The translations under genes were made by a program, and so were the position numbers. Shown in pieces: positions 33,344 to 42,620 of a stretch of DNA of 64,000 bases. Numbering within the stretch: the stretch's first letter is position 1; every line of letters starts with the position of its first letter. The notes below the pieces were generated by a model. That model was not told the DNA's origin. It saw only the letters and a list, made by a program, of their open reading frames with translations, and did no database searches. The DNA comes from Mesorhizobium loti (GTDB lineage Bacteria > Pseudomonadota > Alphaproteobacteria > Rhizobiales > Rhizobiaceae), in the NCBI RefSeq assembly GCF_013170705.1, contig NZ_CP033334.1, positions 4,255,501-4,319,500 on the forward strand, written 5' to 3'.

Positions 33344-34561
33344 ATGGAAGAGTTTCACAAGGTCCGTCGCCTTCCGCCCTACGTTTTCGAGCAGGTCAAC
33401 CGGCTCAAGGCCAGCGCGCGCTCGCGCGGCGCCGACATCATCGACCTTGGCATGGGCAATCCGGACCTGCCGACGCCGAAGGCCATCGTCGACAAATTGT
33501 GCGAAGTCGTGCGCGATCCGCGCACGCATCGCTATTCCTCCTCGCGCGGCATTCCGGGGCTGCGCCGCGCCCAGGCCGCCTATTATCAACGCCGCTTCGG
33601 CGTGAAGCTCAATCCCGACACGCAAGTGGTTGCCACGCTCGGCTCGAAGGAAGGCTTCGCCAACATGGCGCAGGCAATCACCGCGCCCGGCGACGTCATC
33701 CTGTGCCCCAATCCGACCTATCCGATTCACGCTTTCGGCTTCATCATGTCGGGCGGTGTCATCCGTTCGCTGCAGGTCGAGCCCGATGACGGCTTCATTC
33801 CGGCGGTCGAGCGGGGCATTCGCCATTCGATCCCGAAGCCGCTGGCATTGATCCTCAACTATCCGTCGAACCCGACGGCGCTGGTCGCTTCGCTCGATTT
33901 CTACAAGGACGTGGTGGCGTTCGCGAAGAAGAACGACATCATCATCCTGTCCGACCTTGCCTATTCGGAGATCTATTTCGACGGCAATCCGCCGCCTTCG
34001 GTGCTGCAGGTTCCGGGTGCCATCGACATCTGCGTCGAATTCACCTCGATGTCGAAGACCTTCTCCATGCCCGGCTGGCGCATGGGCTTTGCCGTCGGCA
34101 ACGAACGGCTGATCTCGGCGCTGACGCGGGTGAAGTCCTATCTCGACTACGGCGCCTTCACGCCGATCCAGGTGGCGGCGGCCCATGCGCTCAATGGCGA
34201 CGGCGCTGATATCGCCGAGGTGCGCGACATCTACCACAGGCGCCGTGACGTGATGGTCGATGCCTTCGGCCGTGCCGGCTGGACCATTCCGGCCCCTGCT
34301 GCCTCGATGTTCGCCTGGGCGCCGATCCCTGAGCCGTTCAAGCATCTCGGCTCGCTCGAATTCTCCAAGCTGCTCATCGAGCACGCCGACGTGGCGGTGG
34401 CACCCGGTGTCGGCTTCGGCGAACATGGCGACGATTTCGTGCGCGTGGCGCTGGTGGAGAACGAGCACCGGATCCGCCAGGCGGCGCGCAACATCAAGCG
34501 CTTCCTGTCGACCAGCGCCAAGCAGCCCAACAATGTGGTGCCGCTCTCCGCTCACCGGTAA
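33344..34561 (+). CDS. Class I/II PLP aminotransferase (AlaC / LL-DAP aminotransferase-like)
   Basis: A 405-residue fold-type I aminotransferase. The PLP lysine lies in SMSKTFSMPGWRMGF; the upstream NYPSNPTA and SDLAYSEIYFDG stretches are the cofactor-binding Asn and Asp/Tyr regions. Orthologues in this position next to hom are annotated as LL-diaminopimelate or alanine (AlaC-type) aminotransferase; sequence alone does not settle the substrate. It is 36 bases from hom and probably co-transcribed, which suits a role in aspartate-family or alanine metabolism. Confidence 0.88.
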   Translation: MEEFHKVRRLPPYVFEQVNRLKASARSRGADIIDLGMGNPDLPTPKAIVDKLCEVVRDPRTHRYSSSRGIPGLRRAQAAYYQRRFGVKLNPDTQVVATLGSKEGFANMAQAITAPGDVILCPNPTYPIHAFGFIMSGGVIRSLQVEPDDGFIPAVERGIRHSIPKPLALILNYPSNPTALVASLDFYKDVVAFAKKNDIIILSDLAYSEIYFDGNPPPSVLQVPGAIDICVEFTSMSKTFSMPGWRMGFAVGNERLISALTRVKSYLDYGAFTPIQVAAAHALNGDGADIAEVRDIYHRRRDVMVDAFGRAGWTIPAPAASMFAWAPIPEPFKHLGSLEFSKLLIEHADVAVAPGVGFGEHGDDFVRVALVENEHRIRQAARNIKRFLSTSAKQPNNVVPLSAHR

Positions 34562-34597
34562 GCAAAATTCGATCTGATTTGAGGGACGTCGCCTTCC

Positions 34598-35911
34598 ATG
34601 GCTGAAGCACTGCGTGTTGGAATTGCCGGCCTCGGCACGGTCGGTGCATCGGTGGCACGTGTGCTGCGCGACAAGGCGGCGGAACTGACCCGGCAATGCG
34701 GGCGCGACATCATCGTCGCAGCGGTTTCGGCGCGCGATCCGAAGCGCGACCGTGGCGTCGATGTCAGTTCCGCAAGATGGTTCGACGACCCGGTCAAGAT
34801 GGCGCAGACCGCCGAGATCGACGTGTTCATCGAACTGATCGGCGGCGATGAAGGGCCGGCGCGCCTGTCGGTGAAGGCGGCGCTCGAAGCCGGCCGCCAT
34901 GTCGTCACCGCCAACAAGGCCCTGCTCGCCAAGCATGGCGTGGCGCTGGCCGAGATCGCCGAGAAGAAGGGCGTGCTGCTCAACTACGAAGCGGCGGTGG
35001 CGGGCGGCATTCCCGTCATCAAGACGATGCGCGAGGCGATGGCCGGCAACTCGGTCACCCGTGTGTTCGGCATTCTCAACGGCACGTGCAACTACATCCT
35101 GACCCGCATGGAGGCCGAGGGCATCTCGTTTGATGCCTGCCTGAAGGACGCGCAGCGGCTGGGTTACGCCGAGGCCGATCCGACCTTCGACATCGAAGGC
35201 CATGACACCGCGCACAAGCTGTCGATCCTGACCAGCCTTGCCTTCGGCACCAAGATCGCCGCCAACGACATCTACATGGAAGGCATTTCCAACATCACCC
35301 AGGCTGACATCCGTGCCGCCGGCGACCTCGGCTACAGGATCAAGCTGCTGGGCGTTGCCCAGCGCACCGAAAGCGGCATCGAGCAGCGCGTACATCCGAC
35401 CATGGTGCCGACCGCCTCCGTCATCGCGCAGGTGCATGGCGTCACCAACGCGGTGGCGATCGAGACCGACATCCTCGGCGAACTGCTGCTTTCGGGCCCC
35501 GGCGCTGGCGGCAACGCCACCGCCTCGGCCGTCATCGGCGACATCGCCGACATCGCCAAGAGCCGGCCGGGCTTCCAGCATGGGCCGGTCTTTGGTCGGC
35601 CGGCAAAGGAGTTGAGGCCTTACAAGAAGGCGCAGATGCGCAGCCATGCCGGCGGCTATTTCATCCGGCTGACCGTGCATGACCGCATCGGCGTGTTCGC
35701 CGCGATCGCCAAGCGCATGGCCGACAACGATATTTCGCTGGAATCGATCGTCCAGCATGCGGTCAGCGGCGAGGCGGCGGCACAGAAGACGGTGATCCTC
35801 GTCACCCACGAGACCACCGAGGCCGCCGTGCGCAAGGCCGTCGACGGCATCACCAAGGACGGTCACCTGACCGACAAGCCGCAGGTCCTCCGCATCGAGC
35901 GGGCAGGGTAG
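34598..35911 (+). CDS. hom: Homoserine dehydrogenase
   Basis: A 437-residue enzyme reducing aspartate semialdehyde to homoserine for threonine and methionine synthesis. The Rossmann motif GIAGLGTVGASVARVL is at the N-terminus. The homoserine-binding region includes GILNGTCNYIL and AEADPTFDIEGHDTAHKL with the catalytic Lys. A C-terminal ACT domain (YFIRLTVHDRIGVFAAIAKRM) offers feedback regulation, as in the long bacterial form. It follows the aminotransferase gene in the same direction. Confidence 0.97.
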   Translation: MAEALRVGIAGLGTVGASVARVLRDKAAELTRQCGRDIIVAAVSARDPKRDRGVDVSSARWFDDPVKMAQTAEIDVFIELIGGDEGPARLSVKAALEAGRHVVTANKALLAKHGVALAEIAEKKGVLLNYEAAVAGGIPVIKTMREAMAGNSVTRVFGILNGTCNYILTRMEAEGISFDACLKDAQRLGYAEADPTFDIEGHDTAHKLSILTSLAFGTKIAANDIYMEGISNITQADIRAAGDLGYRIKLLGVAQRTESGIEQRVHPTMVPTASVIAQVHGVTNAVAIETDILGELLLSGPGAGGNATASAVIGDIADIAKSRPGFQHGPVFGRPAKELRPYKKAQMRSHAGGYFIRLTVHDRIGVFAAIAKRMADNDISLESIVQHAVSGEAAAQKTVILVTHETTEAAVRKAVDGITKDGHLTDKPQVLRIERAG

Positions 35912-36000
35912 CTCCGCCCCCACCGTCGCGCAGCCGCGATCAACCGGAACGAATCCGTGCCGGCCCCGTTCTCTTGGTCAGCAACCAAGGGAGCCACTCC

Positions 36001-36360
36001 ATGGCCGATACCAACAAATCCGATACCCCTCAGATCGACGACATCCAGAAAACGCTGGAAAAGCAGATCGCCGAACTGCGCAAGGAGATCACCAAGATCA
36101 ACAAGAGCATTTCAGCGCGGGGCGCGGAAATGCTCGACGATGCCAGCGAGCAAGCTTCGGATTTGTATGAGACGGCCGCGGCGCGTGCTTCGCGGACAGC
36201 ACAGCAATTGCGCAGCCAGGCCCAGGCGGTTTCGGACGTGGCGCGCGAAAATCCCGGCACCACGACTGCCGTGATCGGCGTGATCGGCCTGCTCGGCTTT
36301 CTGGCCGGGATCGCCGTCGGCCAGTCGTTGAACAACGACACCCCGCGCCGCTGGTATTGA
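36001..36360 (+). CDS. DUF883 (ElaB/YqjD-like) membrane-anchored protein
   Basis: A 119-residue protein with an N-terminal helical region (IDDIQKTLEKQIAELRKEITKI), an apolar C-terminal anchor (TTAVIGVIGLLGFLAGIAVG) and a short RRWY end. This is the layout of ElaB/YqjD proteins, which tether to the inner membrane in stationary phase and can bind ribosomes in E. coli. The ATG at 36001 follows AAGGGAG. Confidence 0.82.
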   Translation: MADTNKSDTPQIDDIQKTLEKQIAELRKEITKINKSISARGAEMLDDASEQASDLYETAAARASRTAQQLRSQAQAVSDVARENPGTTTAVIGVIGLLGFLAGIAVGQSLNNDTPRRWY

Positions 36361-36431
36361 CCGCGCCGGCATCGAGCCGGCGCTGCCGGTTCGTTTCGCG
36401 GTTCCTCAGGTAATCATTTTAGGAGGGCACC

Positions 36432-36599
36432 ATGGCTTCATCCGTGCTGATCGGCATTCTGATCACATTCCTCGTCATCATCCTTGTTCTTTATCTTGTG
36501 CAGCGCCTGCCTCTCGATGCCCGGATGCGGCAGATCGTGCAGATTATCGTCATCATCATCGGCATCATTTCGTTGCTCAAATACCTGGCGGTTTTCTAG
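36432..36599 (+). CDS. Thivi_2564-like small membrane protein
   Basis: A 55-residue protein, two membrane helices flanking a short loop: GILITFLVIILVLYLVQRL, then PLDARMRQ, then IVQIIVIIIGIISLLKYL. The loop and helix pattern fits the Thivi_2564 family. AGGAGG lies six bases before the ATG, and a strong terminator follows. Too short for many gene finders, but well supported. Confidence 0.85.
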   Translation: MASSVLIGILITFLVIILVLYLVQRLPLDARMRQIVQIIVIIIGIISLLKYLAVF

Positions 36600-36630
36600 A
36601 TCCCGGCGTTATCTTCATGCGTCTTCAAGT

Positions 36631-36665
36631 GCGGCCCGGCTGGGAACAGCCGGGCCGCAATCTTG
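36631..36665 (+). terminator. Strong hairpin terminator
   Basis: An 11-bp perfect stem (GCGGCCCGGCT with AGCCGGGCCGC, six-base loop) is followed by AATCTTGTT. It sits 32 bases after the small membrane protein gene. Confidence 0.75.
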
Positions 36666-36801
36666 TTCGCAATAAGGTTCAATCGATTGATATTGCTTAT
36701 CTTTCGATAAAACTCGCGGCAGGTCTTGCCGTTGTCATGCTCGTTTGACAAAACAAGCCCGCCTCCGGCGGGAGGTGGCATGCAAACGAGGATTTGCCGA
36801 A

Positions 36802-37785
36802 ATGAATGTGGCCCAGAACATTGTCGCCGGCCTTGACCGGATACTCACCATGGAACTGGTGCGCGTCACCGAAAGGGCCGCGGTCGCGGCAGCCAGGCTG
36901 CGTGGGCGCGGCGACGAGAAGGCGGCTGACCAGGTCGCTGTCGACGCCATGCGCCAGGAGCTCAACCGCCTTGCCATCAAGGGCACGGTGGTGATCGGCG
37001 AGGGCGAACGGGACGAGGCGCCGATGCTCTATATTGGCGAGGAGGTCGGCACCGGCAAAGGCCCGGCCGTCGATATCGCCCTTGATCCGCTCGAGGGAAC
37101 GACGATCTGTGCCAAGAACCTCCCGAACGCGCTTGCCGTCATCGCGATCGCCGAGAAGGGCAGTCTGCTGTTCGCGCCCGACGTCTATATGGACAAGATC
37201 GCCATTGGTCCGGGTTATGCCGAAGGCGTCATCAACCTCGACGCTTCGCCGGCCGAAAACATCGCCAGCCTGGCCCGGGCCAAGGGCGTCGCGGTGTCCG
37301 ACATCACCACCTGCATCCTCGACCGGCCGCGCCACGCCAAGCTGATCGATGCCGTGCGCGCCACGGGTGCCGCGATCCGGCTGATCGGTGACGGCGATGT
37401 CGCCGGCGTCATCCACACCACGGATCCGGACGAAACCGGTATCGATATCTATCTCGGCACGGGCGGAGCGCCCGAGGGCGTGCTGGCAGCGGCCGCACTG
37501 CGCTGCACCGGCGGCCAGATGCAGGGCCGGCTGATCCTCGATACGCCGGAGAAGGTCGCCCGCGCCGCGAAGATGGGCATCTCCGATCCGAAGCGGATCT
37601 ACCATGCCGAAGACATGGCGCGCGGTGATGTGCTGTTCGCGGCCACCGGCGTGACCGACGGCAATATGCTGGCCGGCGTCAAGTTCGGCGGCACATACAT
37701 CACCACGCATACGATCGTCTTGCGGTCGTCGTCGCGAACCGTGCGGGAGATCAAGGCCCGGCACCAGGATCTGGATAAGTTCTAG
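36802..37785 (+). CDS. glpX: Class II fructose-1,6-bisphosphatase
   Basis: A 327-residue GlpX-type phosphatase converting fructose-1,6-bisphosphate to fructose-6-phosphate in gluconeogenesis. The metal and substrate sites are visible: GEGERDEAPML, VDIALDPLEGTT, and the later GTGGAPEGVLAAAAL. The start MNVAQNIV at 36802 is chosen; a longer frame from 36745 contains a GC hairpin (CCCGCC/GGCGGG) that more probably belongs to the leader. Downstream lies an intergenic palindrome. Confidence 0.96.
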   Translation: MNVAQNIVAGLDRILTMELVRVTERAAVAAARLRGRGDEKAADQVAVDAMRQELNRLAIKGTVVIGEGERDEAPMLYIGEEVGTGKGPAVDIALDPLEGTTICAKNLPNALAVIAIAEKGSLLFAPDVYMDKIAIGPGYAEGVINLDASPAENIASLARAKGVAVSDITTCILDRPRHAKLIDAVRATGAAIRLIGDGDVAGVIHTTDPDETGIDIYLGTGGAPEGVLAAAALRCTGGQMQGRLILDTPEKVARAAKMGISDPKRIYHAEDMARGDVLFAATGVTDGNMLAGVKFGGTYITTHTIVLRSSSRTVREIKARHQDLDKF

Positions 37786-37801
37786 AGTTCTTTGTTTTGA
37801 C

Positions 37802-37838
37802 GCAATTCCGGACGGTTTCATACTTTTCCTGGAATTGC
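37802..37838. repeat. Short intergenic palindromic element
   Basis: GCAATTCC (37802-37809) pairs with GGAATTGC (37831-37838), enclosing cggtttcatacttttcct. It may double as the glpX terminator. Its layout matches other short palindromes in this window at 38253 and 41664. Confidence 0.5.
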
Positions 37839-37916
37839 TTTAAGCCTGCTTGCGAAGCCTCGCCGCAGTTGTTAGCCATTGGCTGCATCTGAACCCTGGC
37901 CGCGCAAGGACCGAGG

Positions 37917-38141
37917 ATGAAAGCGTTCGACTGGCACGCGGATCCGGTTTCGCGTGCCACGCCCATCACGAAGTCCTATCGCAACACCCAGAATGTGCGC
38001 CGCTTTTTCATCCGCGAATGCGGCGATACGTTCAGGTTCGATCGGCCTTTCATGGCCTGGCTCAAGAACGATTGGGAAAAGACAATGGGGGATGCAGCCG
38101 AGGAATGGGTCCGGCGCCAGGCTGAAAAGCGGAAAGCGTAG
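37917..38141 (+). CDS. DUF6434 domain-containing protein
   Basis: A 74-residue protein matching the DUF6434 pattern: FDWHADPVSRATPITKSYRN, then TQNVRRFFIRECGD, FMAWLK and GDAAEEWVRR. The family is small and functionally unknown, sometimes attached to SAP domains. The ATG is internal to a longer open frame, but the family begins at the start used here. A terminator follows at 38214. Confidence 0.85.
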   Translation: MKAFDWHADPVSRATPITKSYRNTQNVRRFFIRECGDTFRFDRPFMAWLKNDWEKTMGDAAEEWVRRQAEKRKA

Positions 38142-38213
38142 TTATTCTTGAATTCTCCTGCGACGCCTACCGCCGCGAACCGCTTGGCTTTGCCCGCCTT
38201 TGGCCTTAAAGCC

Positions 38214-38238
38214 CGTCGTGTTCACGCGACGCTTTTTT
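38214..38238 (+). terminator. Rho-independent terminator after the DUF6434 gene
   Basis: CGTCGTG (38214-38220) pairs with CGCGACG (38225-38231) around TTCA, one wobble, followed after one base by six T. Confidence 0.75.
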
Positions 38239-38252
38239 GGGCCGTTGTTTGT

Positions 38253-38297
38253 GCATGTCGTCATCCCAAAACCGCTGCGCACTTTTGGGCGGCATGC
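38253..38297. repeat. Short intergenic palindromic element
   Basis: Outer arms GCATG/CATGC (38253 and 38293) and inner arms CCCAAAA/TTTTGGG (38265 and 38283) form an interrupted stem. It lies just before recJ, whose start is therefore likely downstream of it. Confidence 0.5.
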
Positions 38298-38332
38298 ATA
38301 ATCCTGCGGCCAATTATGAGTTGGCAAAGCGC

Positions 38333-40114
38333 ATGATGGGCGACAGGCGCCTCTTCCTCGATGTCAGGCAGTCGGCTACCGGTCTCTCCTGGGAGCATCG
38401 GCTGACCGAACGACAGGACATGATCGCGCTTGCCATCGCGCAAGGCCATGGCGTGCCCGACATTGTCGCACGCGTTCTTGCCGGACGCGGTGTTACCGCC
38501 GAGCAGACCGAGCGGTTCCTCGATCCGACGATCCGCGACCTGTTGCCGAATCCCGCCTCGCTGACCGACATGGACAAGGCCGCCACCCGCATCGCGGCGG
38601 CGGTGATGGCGAGGGAAAAAGTGGCGATCTTCGGCGACTACGATGTCGACGGTGCGGCCTCGTCAGCCTTGCTGAAGCGGTTTCTGACGCATTTCTCGGT
38701 GCCATCGGAAATCTATATTCCGGACCGTATTTTCGAGGGTTACGGCCCCAATCCCGATGCCATGCGCGAACTCGTCTCGCGCGGCGCGACGCTGATCGTC
38801 ACCGTCGATTGCGGCACCAACAGTGCCATTTCCGTCGATGCAGCCAATGCCGCCGGCGCCGATGTCGTGGTGCTCGACCACCATCAGGTCGGTGGCGCCT
38901 TGCCGGCCGCGATTGCCGTCGTCAATCCAAACCGCGACGACGATCTTTCGGGCCAGGGTCACCTCTGCGCCGCCGGCGTTGTGTTCCTTGCCCTGGTGCA
39001 GACCGCAAAGGTCCTGCGTGGCTTGACCGAGACCACGCCACCGGATCTGCTTTCCATGCTCGATCTCGTCGCATTGGCCACCGTGTGCGACGTGGTGCCG
39101 CTGACCGGCGTCAACCGTGCCTTCGTCGTCAAGGGGTTGCAAGTGGCGCGCCAGCAGAAGAATGAAGGGCTTGCCGCATTGGCGCGGGTTTCCCGCATCG
39201 GCGAACCGATCGGCACCTTTCATCTTGCCTATCTGATAGGGCCGCGCATCAACGCCGGCGGGCGCATTGGCGATGCGGCCCTTGGCAGCCGGCTGCTTGC
39301 GACAGACGATCCGGTCGAGGCGCGAACCATCGCGGAGACGCTGGACCGGTTGAACCAGGAGCGGCAGCTGATGGAGCAGGAGATGCTTGCGGCAGCGCGC
39401 GCCGAAGCCGATGCCGAGCTTGCCGGCGGCAATGGCCCGGCCATCGTCGTCACCGCCAGCAACAACTGGCATCCCGGCATTGTCGGCTTGCTCGCTTCAC
39501 GACTGAAGGATCATGCGCGGCGGCCGGCTTTCGCCATCGCCTTCAACGCCGTGGGCATCGGTACCGGTTCGGGCCGTTCGGTGTCGGGCTTCGACCTCGG
39601 ACGGCTGGTGCGTGAAGCCGCCGACGCCGGGTTGATCGTCAAGGGCGGCGGCCATGGCATGGCGGCCGGCATCACCGTGGAGCGCGCCAGGCTCGGCGAA
39701 CTCAGGGCGTTTTTCGAGGAGCGCGCGGCCGCCGACGTATTTCGGCTGCAGGACGAGGAAAGCCTGGCAATCGACGGTGCGCTTGCCGCCGAAGGCGCGA
39801 CGCTCAGCCTGCTCGACGCGCTGGAAAGGGCCGGCCCCTTCGGCGCCGGCCACGTCGCACCGGTTTTCGCGCTGCCTCGCCATCGGCTGGCCGACGCCCG
39901 CCCGGTCGGCACCAACCATATCCGCGCCGAATTGCAGTCGGAGAGCGGCGGCCGCATCCAGGGGATCGCCTTTCGCGCCGTCGACACCGCACTTGGCGAA
40001 TTCCTGTTCAAGAACCGGGGCAAGACGGTGCATGTCGCCGGCTCGCTGTCGGGGAACTACTGGAACGGCAACCGCACCGTCCAGTTTCGCATTATCGACG
40101 CGGCGCGGGCGTGA
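38333..40114 (+). CDS. recJ: Single-stranded-DNA-specific exonuclease RecJ
   Basis: A 593-residue DHH-superfamily 5'-3' exonuclease acting in recombination and mismatch repair. Motifs in order: FGDYDVDGAASSALL, IVTVDCGT, LDHHQ, ATVCDVVPL, and in the DHHA1 part GPRINAGGRIGDA and VKGGGHGMAAG. The ATG pair at 38333/38336 gives the length usual for rhizobial orthologues and avoids the upstream palindrome; no strong Shine-Dalgarno is seen. Confidence 0.95.
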   Translation: MMGDRRLFLDVRQSATGLSWEHRLTERQDMIALAIAQGHGVPDIVARVLAGRGVTAEQTERFLDPTIRDLLPNPASLTDMDKAATRIAAAVMAREKVAIFGDYDVDGAASSALLKRFLTHFSVPSEIYIPDRIFEGYGPNPDAMRELVSRGATLIVTVDCGTNSAISVDAANAAGADVVVLDHHQVGGALPAAIAVVNPNRDDDLSGQGHLCAAGVVFLALVQTAKVLRGLTETTPPDLLSMLDLVALATVCDVVPLTGVNRAFVVKGLQVARQQKNEGLAALARVSRIGEPIGTFHLAYLIGPRINAGGRIGDAALGSRLLATDDPVEARTIAETLDRLNQERQLMEQEMLAAARAEADAELAGGNGPAIVVTASNNWHPGIVGLLASRLKDHARRPAFAIAFNAVGIGTGSGRSVSGFDLGRLVREAADAGLIVKGGGHGMAAGITVERARLGELRAFFEERAAADVFRLQDEESLAIDGALAAEGATLSLLDALERAGPFGAGHVAPVFALPRHRLADARPVGTNHIRAELQSESGGRIQGIAFRAVDTALGEFLFKNRGKTVHVAGSLSGNYWNGNRTVQFRIIDAARA

Positions 40115-40124
40115 GGGTGGCTGG

Positions 40125-41099
40125 CTAAGCCAAAACCGTCTGCAGCCGGCTCAGTTCGCCGATCTGCGCCATCGTCGCCTGGTAGCCGAGCTGGATCGCC
40201 TCGTCGGCACGGTGGAACTCGGTCAGGCCGATATGGCTGAGCTTGGGCTGGAGCGACATGTCGGGCGGATCGCCGGCAAGCCTGGCGCGCGAGATGCGGT
40301 CCTGGATGATGTTGAAGGCTTCGACCATGACGCCGGTGATGCCGAGGCGGGTCTGATGCGACTGGTGGTCGGGGTCCGGGTGACCGGCGCGCGGCGCGTC
40401 CTTTTCGACAACCAGTTCGCCGGCGCTGTGCTTTATCACCGCGGCGCGGCCGAACAGGTCGTAGTGAAGGTTGACCGCCACGACGAGGGGCTGTTCGTAG
40501 GCGCGGCAGACCGACACCGGCACCGGGTTGACCAGCGCGCCGTCGACCAGCACCCGGCCGTTGCAATTCACCGGCTCGAACACGCCGGGCAGTGCGTAGG
40601 ACGCGCGCATGGCTGTGATCAGCGAGCCGCTCGACACCCAGATTTCGTGGCCGGTGCGGATTTCCGACGCGACACAGACAAATGGCTTGGGCAGATCCTC
40701 GAAACGAACGCCTGCCACATGCTCACGCAGGCGGGCGTCGAGCTTCATGCCGCCGAACAGGCCGCTGCCGCGCAGATTGAGATCGAGCAGCCCAAAGATG
40801 CGACGCTTGGTCAGGCTGCGTGCAAACTCTTCCAGTTCGTCCAGTTTGCCGGCGAGATAACAGCCGCCAACCAGCGCGCCGATGGAGGTGCCGGCTATCA
40901 TCGACACTTCGATGCCGGCTTCGTCGAGTGCACGCAGCACGCCGATATGGGCCCAGCCACGGGCGCAGCCGCCACCCAATGCCAGTGAGATGCCTGTCTT
41001 CTTTTCGGGTCTTGGTTGGGGTGCGCCGCCGGACGAGGAGAGGCCGTTGGCTTCTCGAACGTCTGATCTGTTACGCAATGACGCCCACTCGAGCATCAT
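40125..41099 (-). CDS. Patatin-like phospholipase family protein
   Basis: A 324-residue patatin-type acyl hydrolase. The oxyanion loop is GGGCARG, the nucleophile elbow is AGTSIGALVGG and the catalytic Asp lies in VDGALVNPVP. Bacterial relatives (RssA-like) are cytoplasmic or membrane-associated lipases of unclear substrate. AAGGGAGATC precedes the ATG at 41099. It converges on recJ and follows hisI on the same strand. Confidence 0.9.
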   Translation of the reverse strand: MMLEWASLRNRSDVREANGLSSSGGAPQPRPEKKTGISLALGGGCARGWAHIGVLRALDEAGIEVSMIAGTSIGALVGGCYLAGKLDELEEFARSLTKRRIFGLLDLNLRGSGLFGGMKLDARLREHVAGVRFEDLPKPFVCVASEIRTGHEIWVSSGSLITAMRASYALPGVFEPVNCNGRVLVDGALVNPVPVSVCRAYEQPLVVAVNLHYDLFGRAAVIKHSAGELVVEKDAPRAGHPDPDHQSHQTRLGITGVMVEAFNIIQDRISRARLAGDPPDMSLQPKLSHIGLTEFHRADEAIQLGYQATMAQIGELSRLQTVLA

Positions 41100-41180
41100 G
41101 ATCTCCCTTGTCCCGCATCCTTTGTATCAGAAGGATGTTTGAGAATAGTGAACATGAGTGGTTTGTGAATATGGAATGGT

Positions 41181-41639
41181 TCACACAGGCTTCCGATACG
41201 TCTTTTCCGCATCGAACAGCGGTTTGCTGCCGTCGTCGACAAGCGTCCCCTTGCCGTCGACCAGCCCCACCGTCCGATAAAAGCATGAACGCCGGCCGGT
41301 GTGACAAGTTGCGTCGTGGCCCAACACTTTCACGTGCAGCCACAATGCATCCTGATCGCAGTCGGTGCGCATCTCGACGACATGCTGGAAATTGCCCGAG
41401 GTTTCCCCCTTCTTCCAAAGTGCGTTACGCGAGCGCGACCAGTAGTGGGCGATCCCAGTTTCCAATGTCAGCGCGAGCGCTTGCGCATTCATATGGGCGA
41501 CCATCAGCAGCATGCCGTCTTCGGCATCGGTGACGACCACCGTGACAAGACCGGCCGCGTCGAAGCGCGGCGAGAACACCGCGCCTTCTTCCAGAGCCTT
41601 CTTGTCTGACGGAGCTTCGGGAAATTCCAGTGCCGACAT
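41181..41639 (-). CDS. hisI: Phosphoribosyl-AMP cyclohydrolase
   Basis: A 152-residue enzyme opening the purine ring of phosphoribosyl-AMP in histidine synthesis. Metal-binding and catalytic signatures are [11 protein letters not shown] and [11 protein letters not shown], with the [15 protein letters not shown] box before them. It is the monofunctional form, without HisE. The start at 41639 (MSALEF) has AGGAAA 11 bases upstream; 41666 is an alternative. The region before it is a palindromic repeat. It lies downstream of folE. Confidence 0.95.
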   Translation of the reverse strand: MSALEFPEAPSDKKALEEGAVFSPRFDAAGLVTVVVTDAEDGMLLMVAHMNAQALALTLETGIAHYWSRSRNALWKKGETSGNFQHVVEMRTDCDQDALWLHVKVLGHDATCHTGRRSCFYRTVGLVDGKGTLVDDGSKPLFDAEKTYRKPV

Positions 41640-41663
41640 CGCCGGTGCATTTTCCTGTTTGAC

Positions 41664-41721
41664 CATGATCCCTGGACAAACGTTTTCGCTTGTCCGCGAA
41701 AACCGGTTTTCCGGGATCATG
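41664..41721. repeat. Intergenic palindromic element between folE and hisI
   Basis: CATGATCCC (41664-41672) pairs with GGGATCATG (41713-41721); inside, GGACAA pairs with TTGTCC (41674 and 41690). It overlaps the possible hisI 5' region and lies 24 bases from the folE stop. Confidence 0.6.
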
Positions 41722-41744
41722 GTTGGGCGACGCCGGTGCGGGGC

Positions 41745-42380
41745 TTACGCCCCGCCGCCGCGCACCATGGTGACAAAACGAACCTGCTCTTCGGGGGTAT
41801 CCTTGAAGACGCCGGTGAAGGTGGAGGTGAGCGTGGTGGAACCCTGCTTGCGGATGCCGCGCATGGCCATGCACATATGCTCGGCCTCGATCATCACGGC
41901 GACGCCGCGAGGGTTGAGCACGTCCTGGATGACGCCGGCGATCTGCGCGGTCAGCGCTTCCTGCGTCTGCAGCCGATGGGCGAAGATATCGACGACTCGT
42001 GCGATCTTGGACAGGCCGACGACCTTGCCGTCCGGCAGGTAACCAACATGCGCCTTGCCGATGATCGGCACCATGTGGTGTTCGCAATGCGAATGAAACT
42101 GGATGTCCTTGACGATGACGAGGTCGTCATAGCCTGCGACCTCCTCGAAGGTGCGGCCGAGTTCCTCTGCCGGGCACATGTCGTAGCCACCGAACATCTC
42201 GCGGTAGGCCTTGGCTACGCGCTTGGGTGTGTCGATCAGCCCTTCGCGGTCCGGATTGTCGCCGGTCCAGCGCAGCAGCGTGCGCACCGCGGCCTCGACC
42301 TCGGCTTCGCTCGGCCGGTCGGTGACCGGCTTTTCCATGTAAGCGGACTGGGGCATGAATTTCTTGATGACGGCATCCAT
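41745..42380 (-). CDS. folE: GTP cyclohydrolase I
   Basis: A 211-residue GTP cyclohydrolase IA, the first enzyme of tetrahydrofolate synthesis. Signature: [21 protein letters not shown] with the zinc Cys and His, [20 protein letters not shown], and the second zinc Cys in EHMCMAMRG. The upstream leader contains a hairpin (GTTCCTC/GAGGAAC, near 42398-42417). It precedes hisI on the same strand. Confidence 0.97.
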   Translation of the reverse strand: MDAVIKKFMPQSAYMEKPVTDRPSEAEVEAAVRTLLRWTGDNPDREGLIDTPKRVAKAYREMFGGYDMCPAEELGRTFEEVAGYDDLVIVKDIQFHSHCEHHMVPIIGKAHVGYLPDGKVVGLSKIARVVDIFAHRLQTQEALTAQIAGVIQDVLNPRGVAVMIEAEHMCMAMRGIRKQGSTTLTSTFTGVFKDTPEEQVRFVTMVRGGGA

Positions 42381-42620
42381 AAAAGGCGTCTCCCGTAGTT
42401 CCTCTCCAAGGAGGAACGAGTTGAACGGACCACGACCTTTCGGTGTCGGAAACTCGCCCCGTTTCCAGCCCCGTAAGCGGCGTGAACTTCCCGGCCAGGA
42501 CCGCGGCGCTCATCGCCTTGTCGTTACCGGACTGCCAGCATTATATAAGGTCGTAGCGAGCGAAAGGAAGACGCAGCAGCGGCAATCGCTGTTCGCTTGG
42601 CGGCGACGGATTGGAAAATA

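Noticed and set aside
33200..35923. A 907-codon minus-strand open frame opposite the aminotransferase and hom genes
   Set aside because: It spans two well-supported plus-strand genes and reads as low-complexity Arg/His/Gly-rich sequence, typical of antisense shadow frames.
38237..38332. Upstream extension of recJ to 38237
   Set aside because: The extension translates an intergenic palindrome and has no counterpart in RecJ proteins.
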